From Leishmania donovani (lineage: Eukaryota; Euglenozoa; Kinetoplastea; Trypanosomatida; Trypanosomatidae), in NCBI RefSeq assembly GCF_000227135.1, contig NC_018242.1, forward strand, positions 1 through 64,000: 64,000 bases of DNA, read 5' to 3'. Both the position numbers and the translations under genes were made by a program. Below, in pieces: positions 32,254 through 41,248 of this stretch. The notes under the pieces were generated by a model. It saw nothing but the letters and a program-made list of their open reading frames with translations, made no database searches and was not told the DNA's origin. How positions within the stretch are numbered: position 1 is the first letter of the stretch; every line of letters starts with the position of its first letter.

Positions 32254-33380
32254 GAAGTCTTGTGGTGCGGCCCTTGAGAAAAGAAGCAACTCGGCAGCGC
32301 GCCTTGGCGTCTCCTGCTTTTTTTTTTGGAGAGCGCCTCGATGGGGAGAAGGATGGGGCCACGCCACGCCGGAGGAGAGCCGGCGGCTGCGATGGCCGAA
32401 GCAGCAGTGGCTCAGAAAACTGCGCAAGTGACGCAAAGGAGAAGAATGCGCGAAAGAAGAAGAGAAATGAGAATATTTCGGCACTGACGGTGGGGAGGGC
32501 GCACAACTGTGCGAGCACCGGTGGGTAGCAGAGCAGCGGCGCATGGCACTACCCGCAGCACACGCGCTCACTGGGCACTGCATCGATGCTGCAGGCTTAG
32601 CGCAACTTCCGAGTCGACCACTGCACGAGAGCACAGAACGTACACCATACGCATACGCCGCTGTCACTTCTACAGTGCTAACGCCAGTGCCGAAGGGCCA
32701 AGGGTGGGCACGTAAGACAGGGAAGGCAGTGCATCAGCAGCCACTCGGGTCGGCGCACGCATAAGACGACCATCTTCGCCTTCGCTTCTATTTCTCACTG
32801 TCTCCTTGGCAGAGAAATACGATCTAGAAAGTCGCGCGGCGCCGCTTGTTGCGGGCACACAATACTGCACATCGAGTAGAAGACGAAAAGGCATTCGCAA
32901 ATGACAACACACCGGGGAAGGGAGGCGACGAGAATGGGCATGGACATGAGGCCGCCGGAGAGTCAGACGCTACCCCCCCCCTTCCCCCTCCCTCCCTCTC
33001 CCCATCTCAGCGGTACGGCGGATGCTCACTTGAGCATGTGAGTCTCCAGAGTGCCACGTGCCCCTCACCCCTGCGGTTGCCCTCTCGCCCGCTCTGCTGA
33101 CCCTTTGTCTGCCTTTCTAGTGGCTCTCTCGTGGGATCGCCCTCGGCACCGACCATGAGACCCTGGCTAGCCCTCGGCGGATGCTGCATCCCCTTCGGCG
33201 AGAGACATGAAGCGCAAACAGAGGGAGAGAGACATGTGCTGGCTAGAGCATCCAAGCACATACACACGTCGATGTACGCGTGTGCTGCAGTGCAGCGGTG
33301 AGGCCAATATGTGCGCGCATCTGTACATCTCCTCTGCGCACAGTACCTCTGCGGCAGCTCTGTTCTCCTCACGTATTCCC
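32254..33380. other. Intergenic region
   Basis: Contains the leader of the FMO-like gene, a T10 run near 32319-32328, and the presumed 3'UTR of the transglutaminase-like gene. No gene or repeat was recognised. Confidence 0.5.
32273..32291 (-). promoter_or_regulatory. Candidate trans-splice acceptor for the FMO-like gene
   Basis: On the minus strand a short pyrimidine tract (about 32275-32290) precedes an AG at 32273-32274. This gives a ~19-nt leader to the chosen ATG and excludes the upstream open extension. Confidence 0.4.
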
Positions 33381-35774
33381 TCATGACTTCGCTGCAGCGG
33401 CTTCGGCAGCGCCAAAGTAGCTGCCGACGGGAGCCGGCTGGCGTCGCACCACCTCCTCTGCCTCGCACAGCAGCGCATCCGTCACACCGGCCAGTCGGCG
33501 CAGTGTGATACTCTGCTCCTGCTCGACAATCGGCTGCGGTTGAATCACACCCACTACGGCAGGGGAAACAAAGTGGCGCACCTCGATGCCGCCGACGCAG
33601 CGCTGGAACACCTCACCCTTGTGCAGCGCCTGCGTGAGGTGGGTGAGCTGTGACTCCAGCGCGCTGAGCTGCTGCTGCTGCTCAGCCGAGGCCTCCCTCT
33701 TCTTCTTGTCGGTCGCCTTGAACTTCGCGGCTGCGGTGGGCGACGCGCAAGCCGTCGCCGCCGCTTTCGGCGCTGCTGCAGCTGCAGTGCGCTGACTCAG
33801 CTCTTGCCCGTTTCGATCCGGCGCGCCGTACAGCACCCACACCTCCACGCCGTCCCCGCTGCGCACATCCACGTCGCCCTCAAAAGCAGCGTTGCGAGGC
33901 TGGAATGTCAACAACGAAAGAAGCGTACGGGTGGCCGCCACGGCGACGAACTTCACGACGGCCACTGCCAGCACGTTACTGCACGACGGCATTACGCAGA
34001 ACGTGTGCTTCCCCGGCAAGATCTGCGAGCACAAAGGAGTTATGAGGCGGCAAATAGATGGCGACAGGTACTGGCGCGGCAGCACTGGGGAGCTGCTCGG
34101 CGTGAAGCCGACGCGCATCTCGTACGAAACCACCGGCGTGAACGCCGTCTCTCCAGCGACGGTGAACACGGCGCTGTATGGGTCGGCACGAATCCGCCGC
34201 GCTCCGATAACCAGTACATAGTAGCCCGCCTGTGGCACAGTGAGGGTGAAGGTGTCCGTGCTGGTGCTCTCTTCGCGCTGGTGCCACACCCACTCCGCCC
34301 CTAGGGGTGCTGTCTGTGAAAGATCCTCAGGAAGGGTCCGCAGCGTGCCCATGTACAGAGCGCAGCACAGCTCCGTCGTGCTGGCGTGGTGATTGACAAA
34401 CGACACGTATGACGGCGACCCGCTGGCGGCAAAGGCGCTGTGCGTCTTGTGGGAAGCCAGCTGCAGCCCATAGTGGTAGAAAGCAGGGGTGAGGCGCGGG
34501 CGCACGCCCCACTGCACTACCCTCATGGCTGTTCGCACGAGCGCCTTCGCGGGGTCTGCAGGGAGGTGAGAGGCGAGAAAGTAGGTTGGGTGAGTAAAGA
34601 AAAAGAACTCCCGTCGCAGCCTCTCCGGGGTAACGGGTAGCAGCTGAAAGGACTCATTACACGGCACCGCCCCTGACCCCGCCGGCGGCGATGACTGCGA
34701 TGGGGCGGCCGCCTTGCCACGGCCCGCTGCGTTGCCCGCTCGCTGTCCTTTACCGGCCTCGTGCACCGCCACAGACGACGACACATCTGAATGGGACGCA
34801 GAGCTGCGCAGCACCCCATTCGACAAGGCAGCCGACACATCTACAAGGTACTGCCTCCCGTCTACCGTCACCATATTCCAACTCCACTCAAACGCCTCCT
34901 CCGGGGCCGCACCCTTTAGTTGGCCCACCACGACTTCGCACACGACGCCGACGCTGGTCAGCATGTGCATGTACACGTCGGCCAGAACCGGCGCTGGAGC
35001 GCGCCGCGTCTGTAGCGCCACTAATAGTGGATCAGGGGGAGCGGCGGGCTCTAGCGTTGCCGGAACTTCCTTCACCTTGCGCGCCGGGCGGTTGGAATTG
35101 CGCGCTAACGACGCCGCCTTCGCCGCGGACGGTAGACCGACCGTCGAGGCACCTCCGTTGTCCTCATTGGCGTTCTCTACAGCTCCTGGCACGCTCACCT
35201 GCAGCGTCATGTGAGAGCACAGCCACATGTACACGCAACACGCCTTCTTGATGGTGCACTGCGTAGCAGTCTGCCGCCACGTGACAGTCATGAAGGGGTC
35301 TACCAGCTGCTTTGCAATCGCCGACCACTCCGTGGCGTCGCTCAGCGATCCAACGGCGTTGCACCGCTGATCTGCTTCGCATCGCAGGGTCTCTGGCAGG
35401 CCCCAGCCTGCGACTTCTACGGGATCGTAAGAGGTGTCCGTCTCCGCCCTCTTGCCCCGACGTCCGTCTAGTGGTACCTGCATCTTGTGATTTGGACTGG
35501 TGCTGTCGAGCGCCGCCGTCGTCCCGGGGGCAGTCGCGCCCCTGCTTTCCCGCTCCATGCTAAAGCCAAAATGGCGCAGGTAGTCAGCGTGGCGATTGAG
35601 GGGCAGCCGCGCCGCGGCGGCTTCAGGCAGGTGCGTATGTGCTTCGTAGAGAGAGGCACCGTATTGAAGGAGGGAAAGAGACAATGAAGAGGCGGCCGTG
35701 GTGGCGGCGGCTGCCTTGGCCTCTGCAGCCGCTTTCGTCTGAGGCGCTGGCGCAGCGGTGCTAGCTGCCTTCAT
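33381..35774 (-). CDS. Transglutaminase-like fold protein, probably catalytically dead
   Basis: A 797-residue protein. An Ala-rich N-terminus (1-35) leads to a domain resembling the transglutaminase/peptidase fold of the kyphoscoliosis-peptidase and Cyk3 type: helix KKACCVYMWLCSHMTLQV (176-193), APVLADVYMHMLTSVGVVCEVVVGQ (261-285), WSWNMVTVDGRQYLVDVSA (297-315) and the downstream FFFFTHPTYFLASHLPAD, like the F.HP..F..HLP motif of the family. By my alignment the catalytic Cys is Ala and the catalytic His is Trp (WSWN for HxWN). Only the Asp is kept (about 312), so it is likely a pseudoenzyme. The C-terminal part has beta-rich repeats and a helical tail. Related proteins act in cytokinesis or the cytoskeleton. 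The role here is unknown. Confidence 0.85.
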   Translation of the reverse strand: MKAASTAAPAPQTKAAAEAKAAAATTAASSLSLSLLQYGASLYEAHTHLPEAAAARLPLNRHADYLRHFGFSMERESRGATAPGTTAALDSTSPNHKMQVPLDGRRGKRAETDTSYDPVEVAGWGLPETLRCEADQRCNAVGSLSDATEWSAIAKQLVDPFMTVTWRQTATQCTIKKACCVYMWLCSHMTLQVSVPGAVENANEDNGGASTVGLPSAAKAASLARNSNRPARKVKEVPATLEPAAPPDPLLVALQTRRAPAPVLADVYMHMLTSVGVVCEVVVGQLKGAAPEEAFEWSWNMVTVDGRQYLVDVSAALSNGVLRSSASHSDVSSSVAVHEAGKGQRAGNAAGRGKAAAPSQSSPPAGSGAVPCNESFQLLPVTPERLRREFFFFTHPTYFLASHLPADPAKALVRTAMRVVQWGVRPRLTPAFYHYGLQLASHKTHSAFAASGSPSYVSFVNHHASTTELCCALYMGTLRTLPEDLSQTAPLGAEWVWHQREESTSTDTFTLTVPQAGYYVLVIGARRIRADPYSAVFTVAGETAFTPVVSYEMRVGFTPSSSPVLPRQYLSPSICRLITPLCSQILPGKHTFCVMPSCSNVLAVAVVKFVAVAATRTLLSLLTFQPRNAAFEGDVDVRSGDGVEVWVLYGAPDRNGQELSQRTAAAAAPKAAATACASPTAAAKFKATDKKKREASAEQQQQLSALESQLTHLTQALHKGEVFQRCVGGIEVRHFVSPAVVGVIQPQPIVEQEQSITLRRLAGVTDALLCEAEEVVRRQPAPVGSYFGAAEAAAAKS

Positions 35775-36855
35775 TGCAAGAAGAGAAGGTAGGTGTCTCT
35801 ACAGCACTGTGCATGCGCATGTGTGCTGCTGCTGCCATACGCGACGAGGCACGAGGCACGGGAGATGTCCGTCCACCACCGCCGTCACCACCCAGTCCGC
35901 GGCAACAGCACCAGAGACATGAACACATGAAAGGCGAGAGCGAGAGGGGAGCAGAGGAGTTGACGGGAGGGAGGCAAAAGATGGCCCAGAGACGTCAAAA
36001 CAGAGCGATGCGGAAGGGATACGCTCGGGGCTATCAAGTGAGCCGTGCAGAGCTCTGTGTCTCCTTGCACGCGGGCCTCCCCCTGCGGGGCAGGTCGCAT
36101 TAGAGCCTGCGCACGCTTGACGATTCTTGCTGAGGTGCTCACGGTGGCAGAGACGACACACGCCGAGGTGACACCCCCGTCATCATCACGGCTTCAGTCG
36201 TCAACAACAGCAGCGAGCGGCCCACACGCACGGGCAGAGAGAGAACGAGAGGGGAGAAAGACAGAAGCGAGAGATATGTGGCAGAGTCCTTCCCTCACCT
36301 TCCTTCTTCCTTTGCTCGAGACTCGCCTTCTCACTGCACACGATGGTGTCTTCGCAGCGTTGGCGTATGTGTCTGTGCGTGTGCGTGTTGGTCTCATCTG
36401 TTTCTCTGCGTTACAATGTCGGCCCCACTCCCTCCCTCCGTGTCCACGGGAAGAGGGCCCCCGTGTGATGGGGCGGAGACGCAAAGAAGGCAAGTGAGCG
36501 TGTGGACAGGGAAGAAGCGAAGGGGAGCCACCACGCCCGCCCTCCCCTCCCTCATTCACTCACTGGTGCAACTAGGGCGACTCAGACTCTATGCTGAACG
36601 TACCGGGTTCTTCTCTCCACGAGCCTCTTGTACGCAAACGCACGTGTGCCTGCGGTGAGGGACGGCAAGAGAGGGGAAGGGGAGAGGGGAAGGAAACGCA
36701 GGGAGGTAGTGATGTGAAAAAGAACGCTCAGCGACCGGCAGCGTCGCCCCGCCTCGTGTGCGAGAGTCCCTGCCATCCCCTCTTGTAGCAGAACTGCCCG
36801 CCCTTTACTCACGGCCCCACTCTCTCTCTTGCCTCTCTCTGTCGCCTCTAATGCG
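35775..36855. other. Intergenic region
   Basis: About 1.1 kb without a recognised gene, holding the leader of the transglutaminase-like gene and the 3'UTR of the carrier. Overlapping short frames on both strands have no protein character. Confidence 0.5.
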
Positions 36856-37812
36856 TTACTCGACTGCCGATCCGTCGGACTCAGCGGCAGGGTCGATGAT
36901 GCGCACCGCCGGGACTGGCAGTGGCTTGCGGTGGTATACCTGCGCATAGGTGAATAGCACCAGCTCAAACGAGTATATTTGCGTGGCCTTGCTAATGACG
37001 CTGCGTAGCATCTGCGGGGCCAATCCCTTGTAGAAGCCGAGGAAGCCGTCCGCTGCGTAAATGTGCCGCATTGTTGGCATCACCCGCACGTAGTCGTGCT
37101 CCCCCGTTACCTTGTTCACCGTGCGCAGGTGGTTCATGACGACGTTGTACGGGTACGCAATGCCGACTGCAACTAGCTTCGCTATCATCGTCAAGGACAC
37201 CATCGCCGCCGAGGACCACCAGAAGCCGCGCTCGCCGAAGCTGCCCTCGTGCGTCACACGCTTGAGCAGCTCATACACGGTCCAGAAGCACCCCTCTTCT
37301 ACAAAGCGGCCAGCGATGTTGGTGACTGTGCCGCGGTAGAGGCCACGCATGCCATCGCGGCGCATAACATCGCTCAGCACTTGGTGAATCGTAAGCTTGT
37401 CGTCAACTTGCACACGGGTCCGAATCACAAACAGCGGGGAGAGGGTCAGGTTAGTCGCCGTGACGGCACCAAAGGCGCAGATCATCGGTCGCACCTGCTC
37501 GCTCACCCTCGAATCAGCGAGCTCGCCCTTGAGAAAGCGGTAGGTGGGAAGGTAGATGGCGTTGGAAGGCATGGAAGCCATGATGTTGGCACCGAGACCG
37601 CGACTGAAGGCGTGAAAGAGGCCTTCGTTGAAGAGCTCGCGTGCTGTGATGAGGAGACTCTTGTGTGACTTTCCTGTGGCAGACCGGCCGGCCGATAGGC
37701 GCACGCGGATAGTGTCGAGAGGGTTCGTAACGCACGTCGAGCAGACGCCGGCAAACCCGCCGGCAAAGACGGAGACTAGGTTCTCCCGTTCGGCGCGCGA
37801 CGTAGACGTCAT
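36856..37812 (-). CDS. Mitochondrial carrier family (SLC25-type) transporter
   Basis: A 318-residue inner-membrane solute carrier with three ~100-residue repeats. The first repeat has the signature NPLDTIRVR (30-38), preceded by FAGGFAGVCSTCVT. The second is LSPLFVIRTRVQ and the third AYPYNVVMNHLRTV, where the usual acidic residue of PxD/ExxK/R is replaced by Phe and Asn, so the lower two salt-bridge positions are degenerate. Repeat-end motifs such as DGMRGLYRG and DGFLGFYKGLAPQMLR are well kept. Substrate cannot be read from the motifs. Asymmetric signatures like these occur in nucleotide and cofactor carriers, but that is a guess. Length is normal for the family. The start is immediate to the first membrane segment. 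Confidence 0.92.
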   Translation of the reverse strand: MTSTSRAERENLVSVFAGGFAGVCSTCVTNPLDTIRVRLSAGRSATGKSHKSLLITARELFNEGLFHAFSRGLGANIMASMPSNAIYLPTYRFLKGELADSRVSEQVRPMICAFGAVTATNLTLSPLFVIRTRVQVDDKLTIHQVLSDVMRRDGMRGLYRGTVTNIAGRFVEEGCFWTVYELLKRVTHEGSFGERGFWWSSAAMVSLTMIAKLVAVGIAYPYNVVMNHLRTVNKVTGEHDYVRVMPTMRHIYAADGFLGFYKGLAPQMLRSVISKATQIYSFELVLFTYAQVYHRKPLPVPAVRIIDPAAESDGSAVE

Positions 37813-40800
37813 GATGTACGAGAAGGGCTAAACGGAGAGAAAGAGAGTCTGCGCGTGCGTATGCGTTTGTGTGGTCCGCTTCGCGTCAACTCGCACAGCC
37901 CACCTCACATGAAGAGGAAGAAAGGAGGGGAGGGGAGATGCACGGAGAGTCGTGCGTAAGGCGGGCGTAAGGTGCGAAGGAGAGAGCAGCAGCAGCAGCA
38001 GCAACAACATCAAACGAGGCGGGCGACGACGAAGAAAAGGGAAGATGAGGAGTATATATATATATATATATATATGCGTGTGTATGTGTATCGAAGAGGG
38101 GGTAGGGAACGACCCAACACACAAATCTCAACGAGAAGGTAATCTGAATAAAAGAGGGGAGTCAGACAGACAGACAGAGAGTGTGTGTCACGCCGTGTGC
38201 GTTTGAATGCGTGTGCGCCTGTAGGAATGCGTATATATCTGTGTGGGTATGCGTCGCAGTGGCTGCAGCTCTACCTCCGTGAGTGGCGTTCTGTGTGCGA
38301 TAAAACGGCGCGCAAAGACAGAAAAAGAGGGCGAGAGGCGGTAGAGGGGAGGGGGCCAGAAAAGAGGTAGAGACATCTACGGTGGATTGGGGGAGCGGAC
38401 ACCCTGAAGTGTAGCCCCTCAGATGTCCGCGATTTGACTTTCCGTGGTCCACAAGGATGGTGGTGAGCTGCTGCTGCAGTTGCCTTCCCCGAGAACGGCC
38501 GCATCTGAGGGAAAAAGCTTCTCGCGAGGAAGGTGGCCGGTACCCGTTAACATCTTACTCTCCTTATCCCTTCTTGTTCGAATCTGCGGTGTAGAGCCTT
38601 GAGAAATCGGAGATTGCCACGATTTCGATAGTGGAGCACAGGGCTGAAAACCAGCATCTGTCGCAGAAAGCGAATTGTCTTCGTCGGGTCCGAAGAAAAG
38701 AAATATTGAAAACGGCAGGCCATCTCTTCAGCAGGGGCACGCGGTACCTTCTCCCTTGCTTGACATCTTCCGTTTGTCCCCCCCCGCCTCGCATTCCTTC
38801 ACTGCTACTATCGGCCGCATGTTCATCAAGCACATCCCACTTGCCGGTTATGCATGGCGCCTTTCCCTTCCCACATCATCTTCCCACACACAGCACACCC
38901 AGCTATGTCAGAGACGAAGCCATACATACCTGAACTCCGGTATCGCAGTGAGCGAGCTTCACCATATGCGTCAAGGTGCCCCACGAGAGAGAAGACGAGG
39001 GGAGGGGCCCTTGATGCCTGGTCCGGAGCACAGCCAACCATCATTGCAATGGCCGCCGCATCTGAAGCATGTGGCATTCTCAATGCTGGCCCGGCTACCA
39101 CATGTGACTACCAGCTGTAGAGCAAAACAAAGGAAAACGGCGGTCTGCGGGGGGAGGGGGGGGGCACATGATTCCTGTCTCTCGTTTTTCATCTCCCTGT
39201 TCCTGCTTGGAGGGGTGAAATGTGCGAGGGGCTTAGACGTGCATTAATATAGGGGGAGGGGGCCTACGGCAGAGTGAGCGCCCCATGGCGGATCAGCACG
39301 TGTGCTCATGTGTTTTCGGCTTTTTATCCTGCCTCCCCTGCGGAGACGCATGACTGAGCTGGTGAAAGAAGAAACGCGCGCGCCCTGCTGCGGAATTGTG
39401 CGTCGTCTGGCGACCCGCTTTCCCCTTTATGGCACTGCAGCCTCGAACCTCCAACGATCAGCGCCTCCGTGCGCTCATGCCCAAGTGCCGCACTCTGGTA
39501 CGGCTGCGCGGTAGTGACGGGCGCCGTGAGTCTAATCACGAAGGATCGCTCTTCCCACTTCTACCCCGAAAGTTGCTTGCGAATACGTCTGCCATGTTCG
39601 GCACGCCATTGATGCTGCAAAAAGGAATAATCGCCCCCTTCGCTGTGGAGAAGACTGCACATCGTCTGACGCGTGAACTATTCAATGGAGGGCTCTCACC
39701 GATGCCACCAGAGCGGGATGAGGTGTATGATCCTATCGTGGCGCAACGCGGGGTCGCGGAGGGCCGTGCAGTAGCGCTGATTCGACGACCCAGCACCGGT
39801 GAAAGAGTCCCAACTACCGTCACAAAATTCACGTACCATGTCACGGTCAAGCACTCCTAGCACAGCGAGCCTCGATCAGTCCGCGGCATCCTTCGCGAGC
39901 TTCGACGCACTGGCACTCCTCCGACGGCAAGGATCGCGGTGGTAACCGAGCACAGGGCTGTTGTTTACGCGTGAATAGGGCGAAGCAGCCTCGGATTCGA
40001 AGGCATCGGTAGGGTCTGTGCGCCATGCATAAAGCAACCTCTTCACAGTGGCGAGTGGCCTTTTCCACAAGGAGGGGGTAGTGGTCTCTCTGTTGTGCTT
40101 CACCTCTACATCGACGGCTTTTTGCGGGGAAGGGGGGGCGTGCGTTCGTGAGGAATCTTTGTGGCACGTTCTCGAGGAGCGCTTCGGGGGTAGCCGTGTG
40201 CTGTTCAGAGAAGAGGAGATGGAATGTAAGCGGGCGTTGTACACGCTAAACGCGGGCGAGTGTGCCACCGCACCGCGCACGATTTTATCGCTCTCTAGTC
40301 CACGCATGCTTAGTGGAAGAGGAGGCAAAACGAAAACAGAGCATCACGGCGGGGAAGAGAACGCCGCCCAGAGACGCCGCCTCTCCCCCTGTCCCATACC
40401 TTCCCGCCCTCCCGCCATTACGGTCGCCGGCGGGAAGCTGTGAGCGAACGACAAGAGCGAAGACAAAGAGCAGAAGACAGAGGGAGAATGGGAGAGGGGG
40501 GAAACGGAAGTGTGAGAGAGCAGCCGTTGCCTGCACGCACTACGAGAGAGAGGGAAAGATCCGTGTGCAGCGCTGGCCCCAGTGGCAGAGCCGTCCAGCA
40601 TGTCCTTCGCCGTTTCTTTCACCCGCCTTTGGCACCGGCGGCCATCCCCGGTGGAAGGGTAGCGTCTGGCGGACTTCGCGCGTCGCCGTGCGCTTTCGCT
40701 CGCCTTCTCTTTCTTCGCCTTGTTCTTCCTGCTATAAGTTAGTCGTGTCTTACGCGTTTGGAGGGAGGGAGGGAGGGGGAGGCGCCGGTCTCCCTGCACG

Positions 40801-41248
40801 GCCTCGTGATGTGCAGGAGCGGAGAGATAGGCGGACAGAAGGGCAGCATGGGCAACGTTTCAGGACTTGCACAGCCGCCACTATCAAGAGTGCCCCTCCT
40901 TCCCACTTAATGGCTGCACTGGTAGTACAGGTGATTATACGATTGTGCCCGCATACCCTGCATGCGTGGGCGGTGCGAGTGGGCAGGTGTATGGAGGAAG
41001 CGCGGGAGGTGGATCAAACAAAGGCCGAGCGAACAGAGGAGACGAGCGTGCATCCCTCGTGGGGGAGAGGGCCGACTCGCGGCACGGCACAAGAGAGCAC
41101 CCGATAGCTCCAGAAAAGATGCACACACGCAACGAGACACATAGAGACACTAGCAACTCCGCGTCGCCACCGCCCTTCTCAGCCTCCTCTGCCTCTTCGC
41201 CGCGACCCACGTCTACGCCTGCCGATGTCCGCCGCCACTGCTGCCTTC
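37813..41248. other. 3.4 kb region with an atypical middle section
   Basis: No gene was recognised between the carrier and the helicase. The ends show normal purine/pyrimidine-tract intergenic DNA. From about 38400 to 40300 the sequence is less skewed, with open frames on both strands (for example 39396-39860 plus and 39536-39850 minus) that show no known domain. The segment ACCCTGAAGTGTAGCCCC (38401-38418) resembles a stretch in the 5' end of SIDER-like copy 1. A 7-bp inverted repeat (GCGGACA/TGTCCGC) brackets it at about 38394-38430. This could be a decayed retroelement, or simply the long 3'UTR of the helicase gene. Confidence 0.4.
38053..38090. repeat. (TA)n(TG)n microsatellite upstream of the carrier gene
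   Basis: A 23-base alternating TA run (38053-38075) followed by TG-rich sequence, about 240 nt upstream of the carrier start codon. Confidence 0.9.

Noticed and set aside
38571..38600. GTTCGAATC resembling a tRNA T-loop / B box
   Set aside because: The flanking five-base arms cannot pair and no A box or acceptor stem was found at the right distance.
39396..39860. 154-codon plus-strand open frame with fairly normal composition
   Set aside because: No recognised domain, and a competing 104-codon frame on the other strand. It lies in the atypical block that may be a decayed element, so it is reported there instead.
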